A stretch of 64,000 nt of DNA from Tulasnella sp. 424 (GCA_019633425.1 WSUB01000076.1:124001-188000); one strand, 5' to 3'. Positions 45,201-57,765 are shown, counted from the stretch's first letter. Numbers and translations: made by a program. The notes: generated by a model not told the origin, from the letters alone.

Positions 45201-48200
45201 CTACCATCGCCTGGCCCCAGAGCGGCAAACTGTCCTCCAGTGCCGCTCCCAGCGCCGCTCCGACCCCGAGACGCAAGTTCGTGTTGGTCGATTTGACGTT
45301 GGAGTTCCCCAAGGGAGAGTTGTCTTTGATTTGCGGGAAGTTGGGTAGCGGGAAGACTTTACTGCTACTATGTGAGTTTCCTCGACGAAACGTTGGCAAA
45401 GAGGAACAGCACTCTCTGACGTGTGTGTTTCTGGAAACCTAGCGCTCCTTGGTGAAGCGGACATTCTTTCGGGACAGATCATTTGCCCTCGAACACCACC
45501 GGACGTCCTCGCAAGGTTTGCGGCCCTCAAGTACATTCCGGCTGACGAATGGGTCGTACCCGGTGTTTGCGCATACGTCCCTCAAACAGCTTGGTTGCAA
45601 AATGCAAGTATCAGGGACAACATCTTGTTCAACCTTCCTTTCGACGAGGAGAGGTATCAGCAGACTCTCGAGGTAGGGAAGAGTATGCTCGAGCTCAGGC
45701 TTGATCAAATGTTGAACTTTGCGTGTTCTCAGGCTTGCGCTTTGATTTCGGACTTTAAGATCCTGGAAGACGGAGACTCTTCTGAGATCGGTGAACGTGG
45801 TGTTAACTTGAGTGGTGGTCAGAAGGCGCGAGGTACGTGCGGTTGCTCGAGGATAGCACAAAATAACTGACATGGGCTGATGTAGTATCTTTGGCCCGAG
45901 CAATTTACTCTCGAGCATCTGTTCTTTTCCTCGACGACGTCTTGTCTGCGGTTGACGCTGAGACTGCACAACACATCTTCGAACATGCGCTGAAGGGACC
46001 TTTGATGAAAGGCCGCACTGTCGTTCTTGTTTCACACCACGTGCAGCTCACCGTTCCTGGCGCTGCATACGTTGTGCGTTTCCTCCTTTTCCTCTGCTTT
46101 CTCCAGAGCCAAACTCACTCGTTATTTGAACTAGGTTGCCTTGAACAATGGACAATTGACGTACGCTGGCAACCCGGAAGGTTTCCGAAGCTCAGGAGTA
46201 ATGCAAAGCCTGGCCCAGTCAACAGACCCCGATACTAAGAAAGCTGAAGAAGTGGTTTCATCACCTGTCAAGGAAACCATTGAAGACACCCTGGCCGAGC
46301 CCGGTGACTCAGAAGGCAGTTCGGATTCGGAGCTTAGTTCCACCGCAGCCGCCACTTCCACTGCCGCCGATTCGCAGACCTTGCAATCTCCCAAGCAGAA
46401 GAAGCCGAGGAAGCTTGTTGAAGAGGAAGCTCGAGCAGTGGGTCGGATTAGACGTGATGTCTGGACAGCTTATATCACGGCTAGTGGAGGAAAGCTATTC
46501 TGGGCTCTTTCGATCGTCGTGCTTCTAGTTGCCGCAGGTACACCTGTTGTGTCCAATGGATGGCTTAGGTATGACCTCTCCATCCTCTCTGCGACGCGAG
46601 TTCGGCTGATATAAGGTGATTGCCGTCTCTGTAGGTATTGGTCAAGTGTGACGGAACATGAAAGGCGGGACCCCGGCAAAGTTGGCAAGGGTCCGCTATT
46701 CTACTTGACTGTTTACGCAATCGTGAGTAGGAGACGCTCAATAAGGCCATTAAGCTGCATGTGACTCAATTCCTGGCTTCATAGTTGAGCTACGGAGGTC
46801 TCATGATTGAGATCGCGCGATGGATTTTACGATACGAGGGATCGATCCGAGCTTCAACCGTCTTACACAAGCGGTTGCTGAAGTCTGTCCTATTCGCCAA
46901 CATTCGATTCCATGACACTACGAACCGTGGACGCCTGCTCAACCGCTTCGGCAAGGATTTTGAAAGTACGGTCAATAGACCTTTTTTTCGGGATTTCCTC
47001 TAACAATGAATTATCTTCAGCTATCGACTCCAGTCTCGCAGACAACTTTGGGAAGACGACTGGGTACGGCCTGTCTGCCATCACGACTATCGTGAGTTCT
47101 GTTTCGAATAACACCGCAAAAGCAGCTTTGCTCATCAGTTTGTGTCAGGTAACGATCACCTACGTGGGTGGATGGAAGTTCTTCATCGCAGCGCTTGTAC
47201 TTGGAGCCATGTACTTCGAAATCGGCAAGGTGTACGGTCAAACCTCTCGTGATATGAGACGTTTAGGTGAGGGAGCCTTCGAAGCATGACACTGCTCCTG
47301 GACTGACACGCGCATCGATGACAGATTCCGTTACTCGGTCTCCGCTATATACAATTTACGGGGAAAGCATTGCAGGCGTCGTTGTCCTTCGTGCATTCGG
47401 TGCTGGATCCAAGTTCCTTCGAGAGATGCATCAACATGTTGATACGAACACAAATCCGTATTACTGGATGTGGGGAGGTCGGTTAAGCCCTAGCCGCGTT
47501 TGTTTGCTCAGCACACTGATAGCTTCTTGCCTCTAGTAAACCGATGGCTCTCCATCCGGTTCAACCTCCTTTCGGCAGGAGTCATTGGCCTCACCGCTGT
47601 TGTCGTAATCACTGACAAGAAAATTGACGCTTCCCTCGCCGGTTTCGCCCTCGCTTTTGCCAGTACCATCACCTCGGATCTGTTATTCATGGTTCGACGC
47701 TTCGTTGGGTTGGAACAGTCGATGATTGCCCTTGAGCGTGTCAAGGAATTTTCGGAATTACCGCAGGAACCACCGGAGTTTATTGAACCTCGACCTGCGG
47801 CGAGTTGGCCTCACGAAGGTGCTATTGAGGTTGAGGACTTAGTTATTAGATATGCCGTAAGTGTGTGATGTATGCGGGGTTAGAGATGTGTTGCTGATGC
47901 GAGGTGGTTCGTTGACAGCCCGCCCTACCAAACGTGCTTCACGGTTTGAACTTTTCGATTCAGCCTAGATCGAAGATTGGTGAGTTCCTTCAATGCGACC
48001 TTTGTGCGCCAGCTCTGAACGATCTACCGTCAAACAGGCGTGCTAGGACGAACCGGGTGAGTTCATGCGCGTTTTGGGCTGCCACTCTGCACTGGTTGTT
48101 GACGCTTTATCCTTTCACTTAGTGGTGGTAAATCTACGCTGGGTGAGATGAACTAGCCGAATATTCCCTCTTCGCCTCGAGTCTAATGTCATTATTACTT

Positions 48201-49264
48201 TTAGCTCTCTCTTTTTTCAGATTCGTGGAGGCAACCGAGGGGAGGATCGTCATCGACGGAGTGGACATTTCCAAAATTGGTCTGAGTGACCTTCGTTCTC
48301 GCCTGACCATCATCCCGCGTGGGTTGATCACTAGTGCCTGTGCTCGTTTCCGGTACTGAAGCGTTCTGTCTTTCCAGAGGATCCAACGATCTTGTCAGGT
48401 ACATTAAGGTCAACGCTGGACGTATTCGGAGAGTATGAAGATCACGAAATTGTGAGCTGCTTCGTTTCAATTCGCATTCGTGGATGGAAGGACTAACTGG
48501 CTTGTAGTACGAGGCACTTCGTCGGGTCCACCTTATCCCTCCAGAGGGAACACCTGAAGACGAGCCGACTACAATCAACGCCAACACCTTCCGCGATTTA
48601 GATTCACCAGTTGCTGAAGGAGGAGAAAACTTCAGTGCTGGGGAAAAGCAGCTGATATGTATGGCGCGAGCCATTCTGAAGCGGTCGAAAGTGTTGTTCA
48701 TGGATGAAGGTATGCTTTGCATCCGAATGCCTCGAGCGACCAACCGGATAGCTGACCATATTTGCTCCAAAGCTACGGCTAGGTGAGAATCTTGACTATT
48801 TAGCTCCAGCATGGTTATTGAAAAGACAACCACTTGTTAAAGTGTTGATTACGCGACCGACGAGTTGATCGGAAAGACGATCAGAGCGTGAGTGGTTCAG
48901 ACTGCCATCTTTCCTAACTGTTGACTAATATCATGGAATTTGTTGGATATAGCGAATTTGCTGACAGTACCATCTTGACTATTGCCCATCGACTTCGAAC
49001 GGTAATTGATTACGATAAGGTGCGCAGAGCCTAGGCAAATGCCGCTGAATTCTTCTCGCTTACCGCATCCACAAACACCTCTTTCAGATTATGCTCTTGG
49101 ACCAGGGTCGGCTCGCCGAGTTCGACCGCCCCAGTGTCCTGCTTGCAAACCCGAACTCCAAGTTTTACGCTCTTTGCAAGAGCACGGGCAAGACTGAATT
49201 CGCAGTGTTGCAAAGAATGGCAAATGAGGCCGCGGAGAAGGCCTACGCGTCTCCGCAGGCATAA
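42276..49264 (+). CDS. ABC transporter, MRP/ABCC type (full-length)
   Basis: Exports conjugates, drugs or metals across plasma or vacuolar membrane in this family; the substrate is unknown. Thirty-two exons join in frame to 1,568 residues. An N-terminal membrane region ([20 protein letters not shown] and further segments, about residues 1-300) is followed by TMD1 and NBD1. NBD1 has Walker A GKLGSGKT near 668, signature [15 protein letters not shown] near 780 and Walker [13 protein letters not shown] near 801. TMD2 precedes NBD2, with Walker A GRTGGGKST near 1331, [15 protein letters not shown] near 1444 and VLFMDEATASVD near 1466. NBD1 has Asp where NBD2 has the catalytic Glu, the usual ABCC asymmetry. 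Exons of 19, 19, 20 and 10 bp occur (43650-43668, 48038-48056, 48123-48142, 48773-48782). An acidic Ser-rich linker follows NBD1. No lesion was found. Confidence 0.93.
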
Positions 49265-50270
49265 GCTATTCCATTATTTGTTGTATATACACCACATTAT
49301 CCTTTCGCAATAGATCTAGACCGGATACTTGGTGGTAAAGCTGATTTAGTTTGGGCCTTTCCGTGGACTTTGAAAGAGCGTAAAAGTCGGTACCTGCGGC
49401 CGGTACTCTCCTCTTGTCAGCTCAAGACCATTATTTACATAATCGAGCGTATGTTCTCCGTTCTCCTTTTGCGATGAATTAAACGCTCTAGATCAGACGT
49501 GCAAGGAGAAATCGGTCGGCGCTTTGTCCATCGTGGTTTGAACTCTCTTCACGTGGACGAGTACTTGTTGACGCTCTACGAATGCCAAGGCCTACACGAT
49601 GATCAGATTGAGCCCATTGTTGGAGGGATTGTGAGTGATATTGATCGGGACCAGTTGCAAGGAGAAGACGAAAAGGGGATGAAACGCATGTTTGTGGTGG
49701 GTGCATCGCCCTAATTCCCGGGTTTTGTCCTGTCAGCTTTGTCCCAGGGCCCGGTGTCGGCACCACCTCAAATGCTTCACAACATAGCTGAAGTCACCAA
49801 CACTCGTAAAGGTTTGCATCGATAATTCATGCATAGAGATTGCTGAGATAGGTAATCTTTCAAAGGCTAATCGGCGCTGTAAAGTCACGTTCCGCTCCGC
49901 CTCAGTCCTGTATAAACCCCTCTAGCGCTTTGATCCATGATTATGGCTTCGGCAGACCTAACCCTAACACTTGGATCAGCCCAAGGCAACGAGAAACTAC
50001 TCAGCAACCTCATCGTCTTTATAGCCTTCGTTACCTTTGGCCTCGGTACGTATTGTCTCTGCTGAGCGATTCCAGCCCGCGCGTCAACGCCGTGACCTTC
50101 TTGGGCAAAGCGCAATCGCTTAACTCTGCGTATAAAAGGAATGCACCCCACGGGCGAAGTCGCAAAATCGCAAAATCGTCCCCCTCACTCTCCCTCGTCG
50201 GCACGCTCCCTACCTCATTTGCTTCTCCGTTTCCATCATCCCTGAATACTGAGAAAGAAAACAAGCAAAC
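49265..50270. other. Intergenic, no gene called
   Basis: It contains a possible small open frame at 49499-49714 and another beginning MIMASADLTLTLGS near 49936 with its own TATA-like word. Neither joins convincingly to neighbours. A stronger TATA box at 50131 serves the next gene. Confidence 0.4.
50131..50138 (+). promoter_or_regulatory. TATA box of the downstream gene
   Basis: TATAAAAG is a close match to the consensus, 140 bp upstream of the ATG at 50271. It supports that start over upstream alternatives. Confidence 0.5.
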
Positions 50271-51260
50271 ATGGATATCGTCCTGCCCCATAATACTCGA
50301 AACTTCACTCACGTGACCTATGCCAACCTTGACCCCACCCGTCAACCTTACAATTGGGAGCTCGCTCAGTATGTCTTTCAATTTACACTCCAACTACACG
50401 TTAACTCACCTTGCGCCCTTCCCCAGCGCTGCTTTGAATGCCAGTGAAACCGGTTTGATGACCATCGACGAAATCGTTGAGGCGACCGTTCGAGTTGTTC
50501 CCGCCCGGTTCATGGAAGACCTTGATAGGAAGATGAAGTCATGTCGTGTAAGTTCAACCGTCTTCTCCTTCCCCCCACTCCACACTAATGCAAGCTTCAC
50601 GCACGCTTCCAATGATCCCTCGCTTCGCAGGCTGCCTTGGCAAATAATATGTCAATCTCCCCCGACTTTTACAAGGCAGTCAGGCTCCAAAATGAGAGTT
50701 CCTACCGCTGGGCCTTGACTGGTTCAGTCGAAGGTGTTCCAAGGCCCGATAAGCGTGCCAAGAGACGCGAGGCTACCCCAGCCAACTCTTGCAGCACAAC
50801 CTCGAGTCCAATGGGCAAGCGCTCCAAGGGCAAAGGCAAGAAGGTTCGATCCCTCCGTGGTATTCATCACCAACCGGAAGACGATATACCTTCTCCTGTT
50901 CCGGAGGAGAATGACCACGAAATCTATCACGAAGTCATGGAGGAAGCGGCTGCCAACTCGGAAACCGACGAGGAGGGCACTACCGTGCCCTACGATCCTG
51001 CTGAGTACTTCGAGGAGGGAGATGATATATTCGAAACCGCGTTGTTGGACGGACAAGATGGCTACATTATCATTGCCGGGTGAGAATTTCAACCGTCCAT
51101 TTCTCCATGACACGTTGTGCACTAACCGGTGTTCCCGCCATTCTCGCGTTCCAGAGCCGTCCTCGAGATGCCCCACGAGACTCAAGATTCCCTTGATTGC
51201 AAACACGAAGCTTTGTTGGCCGCCATCGAGGCAGTCGGATTGGTCCGTTACCGAGCGTAG
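50271..51260 (+). CDS. Uncharacterised charged protein
   Basis: Four exons (50271-50368, 50427-50547, 50631-51079, 51155-51260) give 257 residues in one frame. I do not recognise the family. The N-terminal third (MDIVLPHNTRNFTHVTYANL, then ETGLMTIDEIVEATVRVVPA) is ordered-looking. The middle is basic and serine-rich (DKRAKRREATP, GKRSKGKGKKVRSLRG), resembling a nuclear localisation signal. The next part is acidic (EENDHEIYHEVMEEAAANSE). The C terminus is LLAAIEAVGLVRYRA. The order of basic and acidic blocks suggests a nuclear protein; that is inference only. Confidence 0.6.
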
Positions 51261-51802
51261 CCGACGAGGGGTTACTGAGGGCCGTGCAACACCCAGCTTT
51301 TGGGGTGTTTGGTCGCTGATGCCCGAAGACACCTCGAAATCCATGTCTCCTGCTTTTCGTCCCGGTCCGTCCAAGTGTTCTCATTTCTTGCCTCTCCTAT
51401 TTGTGTTAGGACTTCTTGTACATATTCCTTTCTTTTCTTCACGCAGCTCCTCTTCCTTCCCTACATTAAAGCACCACTAATACCTACCTTCGTCATAAGC
51501 ACAAAATCGTGGTCTGTACGATTGATGCCTGTATATTCCTCTTGTGAAGGTTTCTGTTCTTCTTTTTTGTTCGATAAAGTCTTCGGTATTTATTTTCACC
51601 ACAATTCATCATTCGGAGCGACATGTCGAACGTGCGTTTGTGGTTTATGGAGAAGTCAACGTCATTCAATAAAGCGCTATCTGGTTACGAATCTAAATAC
51701 TTCCTTGTGACTAGATTAGTAAAGCCATTCAAGGCAAGGGCGTGGCCGGGGACGTACCAGATCCCATCCGACTAAGCATTTACTACGTCAATGGTAGGTG
51801 AA
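51261..51802. other. Convergent intergenic region
   Basis: Shared 3' region of the gene ending at 51260 (+) and UCH37 (-). It is T-rich downstream of 51400, as expected for 3' flanks. No gene was seen. Confidence 0.5.
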
Positions 51803-53219
51803 TCACTCCTCCCAAGTCCCGTCTTTCTTCGCCTTCTCCTTCCTCTCTTTATATTTTGCTTTTGCATTTTCAACTGCTTTATCGTACGATGCTGGCGATG
51901 CTTGCGCTAAACCGATGAGCAGAGAGTGGATCAAGCCGAGGTGGTTATGTCGCCGGAGGGAGTTTTCGAACTGAGCGAGTAGAAACGGTCAGGGTCTGTT
52001 GAGAGCTGGAACATGAGAACAAAACGTACGGCCCAAGCAGCTCTCTTATCCTCTTCAATCCGTATCTGTTCTTGATACACTTCAGCCATAGGGCCATCCC
52101 CAGTAGCCTGGAGTTGAGCGCGTAAAGATGGTAAAGGGTCTCCTCGAATAGCGAGAAGGTTGAAGTGAATGGAGCCCGGTGGATAGGTGGATATTCGTTG
52201 TTCAATAACTTCTCTGAGAGTAGTTTGTGGATAAAGGAACGTGAATTAGCGACTAAGGGATGAATGCCGTCAGGCAACCGGAGGGCGGAACATACCGAGC
52301 TTTGGCTGCCCAACCTTCGCCTGACTCCGGGTACGCGCCTGTTGAAAAGCGCATGAAGATCAATGACTTCTTGAGTCAGCGTTGATCACGTACCGTGGTT
52401 CATAGGTGCCCTCTTCAAGCCATCCAGCTCGTATACAGCACCAAGATGCGGCAGGTAAACAACGAAATGGTAGGCGTCCTCGGACGTCTTTGGTAAACCA
52501 AGGTTGGCTAGGGATATCGCGCTTGGCGGTATAAGAGAGTTATGTTGAGTTCTGAGCCAGTCTGAAGATGTGAAAATATCTCCGCGTGTCTTTGGAAGGG
52601 CAGTTCAAGGAAAACCTTGTAAGCTAAATGAAAGGGTAGGTCCAGAACTCCATACCTCAGCGTCCATCCCGTTCGAAAACTCCTGCAACTGCGCAAGCTG
52701 CTCCCCAACGTCCGCATCGGGAATATTGAATAGCCCATTGAGAACAGCGATTGTAGCGCATGCGTTGTTGACTACCTGAACCCAACTCCTTTTCAACAAC
52801 AGTATGCCAACACGCCGTGAAGCAAAACCTACTCACCTGCCGCATAAAGAACCCTGGAAACTCATCATCATATGAGCCTGAAGCACCACCCTTCTCATCT
52901 GCCCCGGCAACCCATTTGAATAGAAATACAAGAGCATGCAGAGGTTGCAATGCAGCGAGGGACGCCGAGTCGAGGGAATAAAGGTCATCCACAATGAGAC
53001 CTATTGAAAATTTGAGCCGTCAAAGATCCATGTACATGGCGAATTTAGGCTCAAACGTGCCTTTTACACCGAGCGCTTCGAGTAGTTCGCTGACAGATGG
53101 TATAGTTGTTGGAACGAAGTGTGAGGCATTCGGATAGTTGGGATACCAGAGATCACTAACTTGAAACATGCTGGATCACTCTCGAAGAGTTTCCATGAGG
53201 ATTCAACGTCGTCGTCCAT
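51803..53219 (-). CDS. Ubiquitin C-terminal hydrolase, UCH37/UCHL5 type
   Basis: Cysteine protease that removes ubiquitin; UCH37 relatives act on the 26S proteasome or chromatin complexes. Eight exons (53219-53161, 53089-53061, 53000-52837, 52775-52656, 52589-52394, 52338-52296, 52213-52030, 51970-51803) give 320 residues. The catalytic set is visible: oxyanion Gln and Cys in RQVVNNACATIAVLNGLF, His in EDAYHFVVYLP and Asp in GAVYELDGL. The substrate-side motif LYSLDSASLAALQPLHALVF fits the family. The C-terminal extension (EEDKRAAWAFENSLRRHNHL then GLIHSLLIGLAQ) resembles the ULD region that binds the proteasome receptor. The intron at 53060-53001 appears to start with GC rather than GT. Length is normal for the family. 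Confidence 0.9.
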
Positions 53220-54400
53220 TGCAGGGCTTGGTCGAGTATTGGAAGGGAGAGGTAACTGGGTTGTTGGCAACGCGTAAGTGGCCGCGGCGTGAGAATTACG
53301 GCGAACTGAGTTGGAGTGGCGCAAAATTTCCCAATACTTTCCGCTGGCGCCTATCATTTCCAAGAGACGCACTGTCACCGTCAACGTCAAAATTCGATCT
53401 CTTGCAATCTATTTGGGAGTGGATCGATGTCTCTCTGGGTTCCTGTGATAACAAACCCCCTGGCAGAACGACCCATGAGAACTCGTGTCTCGAAAGACTA
53501 CTAATTCCGCATGCTTCAACTTCCGGCGTTCCATACGACACCGTCTCAATTATTTTTCTCTTCGTTCCATGTCGTGTCGGCCGTCGGAAACTCAGTGAAA
53601 TCGATGGCGCAGTCGACCAGGACCGCGGTCGTCATTGTACTCGGTAAACAGTCCCCTCGATCAAGCCCGCTGCGAGGATGGATACGCACTCAAAGGACTG
53701 AAGAAACGCCGCCAATGTATTCCCTCGGTTTCAATGCCGTCACTAACTCGATACACCCTTCGAGTCTTGGGTCTGTGGGGCTGAGCTGAGTGTCATTGTT
53801 CCTCGAGAGATCTCTTTCAGCAGGCGCCCGGAAGTACCCGTCCGTGAGCCCTTTCCTGATCCGGGCACAGTATTTACGGCAGACTGGAGGTACTATTGCG
53901 GTGCCCTCGCTGTGGCGGTTTTCCCTCCTCCCGGAGCGACCATCTTCGTCCTCTGGAACACTGGTCAAGATTCATTCTGGCCGCGCACATCCTACGAGCT
54001 CTCTTCTCTTAAAATTACACCATCAGACAGTTACCTTGTCCCGATGTGGGTTTATTATGTTTGCGGCCGAGGGTGCTCCGGCCGAGCCTTGGGTTGAGCT
54101 CGCGCGGTCAAAGGGACGATGCGATCACCATTCGGCGGTGCTTTGACCAAGAGTCATCGATCGCAAAATCACGCACCCTGAGCACAACCACCCAGCTGGG
54201 CGCACCCGGGCCTCGGCTCTTCCCCCTTTGAAAGGGGCTCTCACGCAACAATCCCACGAAACAACGATGCCGACCTGACACCTAGGTTGGGACGATAAAA
54301 GGGCCCGCCTTTTACTATTCTTTCTTCTTTACCGCTTCTCCACCCACCTCCCTCGAATCTACGAACATAGTTGCACCGTGACACCGTACACACACGTTCA
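53220..54400. other. Divergent intergenic region, no gene seen
   Basis: It lies between UCH37 (-) and the next gene (+). Short open frames on both strands show no domain or paralogue. A TATA-like GATAAAAG at 54294-54301 is about 100 bp before the next ATG. Confidence 0.45.
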
Positions 54401-55827
54401 ATGGACTCTACCCACATGTCGAACACATTCACTCGGGCTTATACAAGCATCGTCCATACCTACGTTCTGGGACTTAATAACCATGACTGGGCAGTCTGGA
54501 AAGCAGCCCAGTGAGTTAGATCTTGAATAAAACCTCCTCCTCTGAAATATAAACTCAATTCGCCCGTAGTGCTTGCCTCAATGCAGATCCACACGGGGCT
54601 CTGAATACAGATGACCTCGAGATAGCAATCCGAACGGCGTACCCAAACCAGCACTTTGTCCGGGTACGTAAGCTCCCCTACGTTCATCACGACGCCAAGC
54701 ACTGAACATATTCGATTCTTCTGCAGAACACGCTCCAGCAGAACATCTCCAAATCTCCAGACTTCGAACAGTATGTTCCACCGGGGGTCAGGAGAGGGCT
54801 TTGGCACCTGACTGGCTCTGAGACCGGGGTGCCGAGACCGATCCCGAGGACAGCAAGACATTCGCTTCAAAGAAATGATGAGCGAACCTCTCGTCCGACG
54901 ATCCGCTCATCGCCGAGCAATTTGACGTCGGAAGCGTCCACGGCCACGCTCTCCCAGGAGTCAGCACTTACACCCCCCTCAATTCCGATGCGTTCTCGGC
55001 CAGCGGCATCTTGGATGTCAATTAGAGGCACTGAACGGGTAGTTCCACCGACCCCAAGGTTAGAATGAATATAGTCTCGCATGATTAAATACTGACGGGG
55101 ATATTGCTTCTCAGATATTCGTCGAGACCTTCGCCCTATTGTTACCCTTCGCCATGGTTGTTTTTAAGCAGCAAGGAGAACTCGATTCAAATGACGAATC
55201 AGTGAGCACCCATTTCAACCTTTATTGCTTGCCTCTACTGACCGTTACTCCCGCAACGTTCGCAGTACTATCCCCCAGGAGACAATGGTCGAGAAGCTGC
55301 CATCTTCCTCAATGGTCTCATCAAACGAATCAAAAAGCTTCCCCTCTTCCGCCGGGGAAGCTCACTCTGCCAACAACCGTCCTCAGTATACAGGCCCTGA
55401 GCACAGACTCGACAGACTTGAGAGCCAGTACGCAGACGAGGTCAACACGGTCTTCACAGACCTCTCGTCCGATTCGCCCAGCTCTCCCCAAGGTCTGCAC
55501 TACACTGGAGAGACGTCGGACAACGACGTTAAGCGCTCAGAGCATGGGTCGAACGAAATTGACTCTCAATGTTTGGACGACGGGGAGGAGCAACAGCCTG
55601 CAACGGGCGAGTCTATTCGGGATCAGTCGGAGCCGAAATTGGCATTATACTTGACGAACGTGAGGGGATATTCTCTCGGAATGAAGTGTCGAGTTCAGGT
55701 CTCTTCATTGCCCATCTCACTCCTGCCTTTTCCGCGGGAGGATTCATCGATGCCATCGAGAATGATGAACATGGTGACTAGGCAAACCTCTCTCGGTCGA
55801 GGAAGGAGAAGAACCCAGTCGCGTTAG
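54401..55827 (+). CDS. Uncharacterised serine-rich protein
   Basis: Five exons (54401-54510, 54570-54663, 54727-55058, 55115-55201, 55266-55827) give 394 residues. I do not recognise it. The first 90 residues look folded (AYTSIVHTYVLGLNNHDWAV, LEIAIRTAYPNQHFVRNTLQ, then PPGVRRGLWHLTG). The rest is low-complexity, rich in Ser, Pro, Glu and Asp, and probably disordered. The last codons and stop (TCGCGTTAG) coincide with the left edge of the 2.15-kb repeat unit that follows. The end of this gene may therefore have been supplied by the repeat, or the repeat may have arisen from a break at its stop codon. The exon chain is by reading frame only. Confidence 0.55.
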
Positions 55828-56401
55828 CTGCACACTCATGTATCAGAGTTTCTGCTTCCTGTATATTTATATATTTATCACGTCATTATTCTCCCACAAG
55901 CTCTAATCCCGAGCCAACATCGACCTTGAGCTCGGATTCCGCACTATACAAATGCTTTGCGGTCCGGCTCTTTCGGCGTGGTCTCGGACAAGACCTTAGC
56001 CCCGTTACTCCCGGGCAACGAAGGTCCAAATTGAAACGACCGACATTGGCGCTTTCCCTGCCGAAACATTGATGCCGTATTCTGAAATGCAAATTTTCCG
56101 CGGACGGAAGGGGGTTTCTGACGTTGTAGGCGCCCTCCCGGGGGAATCACGCCCAGACCTCCGAGTGGTGCATACGGTCACGTGCGGAGGCGCGCAGTCT
56201 AAACCCGAACAACCACCAACGTCCACCGGAGAGAAAGCGCTCACCATCATTAGCTCGCTGTGCGTTGAGGATAATTCGCGGTGGCGGTCATGTGAGCTCC
56301 CAATGCTGGTCTAACACCCCGGTGGTCATGACAGATTCTGGAGCAGTGAAGTATCAAATTCACTGAAATAGGCGTCGATCGTGCCTCGAAGAAGTCATTA
56401 C

Positions 56402-57303
56402 ATGGAGGGTAATATACCAGCGCCTGTCAGGAGCTCTTCACAGTCCCACGTGGACCCGGCGACACCAATCTTACAAAAGTGTAATCTTTGCGGAACCGCT
56501 CCGGATAGTCAACACTTCGTTGAATGTACGGTGTGCAAACGGTCTAACGGGGACCCGTTCCTTCTGGTGAGACGGATTTCCTGGTATACCTACTAGAACC
56601 GTCTAATACCATCCCATACTATACTTAGTGCAGCCGTTGTGTCGATGATAGAGCGGCTTGCATAGCCCATCAGGCAAACCTTGGATCTCATCACATCTTC
56701 CGCCGAGTGATTCCTCCAGGGACAAGCCATTATTGCAACGAGTGCAGTCAACCAACTATAGGGGACTGGTCTCTAACGTGTCTAATCTGTTCCGCTTATA
56801 GCTGCTATGACATGGTTCGTTGCTGGTCCAGAATTCTATCGTCGAAGATTCGAAGAATTGATCGTTCTCCCACCTCAAGTGCCGCAGCTGTTCGATGAAC
56901 CCGAGTCTTCCTCATCACGAACATGCGCTCGTCCAGGTCTCTCCCAAATATATCTTACAGCAGGCCCACATAGACCACCTCCCTCCTTCCGCCGTGTCCC
57001 GACCAGGATACACGGGCCTCCGCTGTGATGGTCCCCTCTGCCGCGGAACCACTTGGATAACTGGACTCGCATTTCACTGCACTGAATGCGGAAGTGGTGG
57101 TTACGATCTGGTGAGCTAAACCTGCTCCAACGCTGGCGTCGGGCATTGATTAAAGGCTATTACCCGAGTGCGCGAGGTGCGCTGACTCAGATCGCGGAAC
57201 CTATATGCACGACCTCTGGACGAACTTTGAGTCACACCCTTTCATTGTGCATGACCTCCGATTTCGGGCTTCATCGCAGTTCCCCGGAGCCACAACACAA
57301 TGA
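56402..57303 (+). CDS. Triple ZZ-type zinc-finger protein, copy 1
   Basis: Four exons (56402-56566, 56629-56814, 56880-57110, 57169-57303) give 238 residues. Three Cys-rich units follow each other. First: CNLCGTAPDSQHFVECTVCK, then CSRCVDDRAACIAHQANLGS with HHIF. Second: HYCNECSQPTIGDWSLTCLI and CSAYSCYDMC, then PHHEHALVQ. Third: LRCDGPLCRGTTWITGLAFH and CTECGSGGYDLCARC, then HPF. Paired CxxC motifs, a Y-D-[LM]-C core and trailing histidines fit the ZZ fold, which binds zinc and protein N termini or modified tails in known cases. Each intron falls just before a cysteine codon (LL|C, DM|C, DL|C). Partner unknown. The start is the only in-frame ATG near the left end. Confidence 0.72.
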
Positions 57304-57639
57304 TGGATCTCCACGATAAGAGGTCTCAATTTCTCTATTGAATTACGCCTAACGAAACCTCACAAATGTATTATGATAAGCATAGTGTGTACCCAACGCT
57401 GACTATATGAATTCTACTGCTTTAACGCGGCACAAGAGAAAGCGCCGCAGAAATCTCATACGAAGATTTCTCTCTTCTATACGTGAATCCGTGGCTTATT
57501 TGCAGAGATATCGGGCTCAGCATCCTCCGCCTTTACCCTCTTCCATTTGGTCAGCTCGCTTATACGCGCCTTCGGCGTTTTCTAAAGAAACGGGCATTCA
57601 GTCGATGCATGATTGAGAGGGGCGTATCAGAAGCAAACC

Positions 57640-57765
57640 TGAAGTGCAGCAATCTCAGCCTCCGCTTCGTGAATACCGTCCTCATCTCTCCTTGAAGCCA
57701 AGGATAATAGTAGAGGAGGCATAATACCGGCGGCATGTAGGATCTCTGGAACAGGTGGCTTGAGC
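57640..57765 (-). pseudogene. Minus-strand coding relic in unit 1
   Basis: It reads KPPVPEILHAAGIMPPL, then LSLASRRDEDG and EAEAEIAALQ, between AG and GT signals. Versions lie in units 2 and 3. It resembles the leader preceding the F-box in many agaric F-box proteins, but no F-box follows. Fragment call; low confidence on family. Confidence 0.35.

Noticed and set aside
49499..49714. 71-residue open frame downstream of the ABC transporter
   Set aside because: No domain, no paralogue and no ATG in good context; length is within chance expectation.
49936..50046. Small open frame MIMASADLTLTLGS... with its own TATA-like word as first exon of the next gene
   Set aside because: No splice joins it in frame to the exon at 50271, which has a better TATA box and its own ATG.
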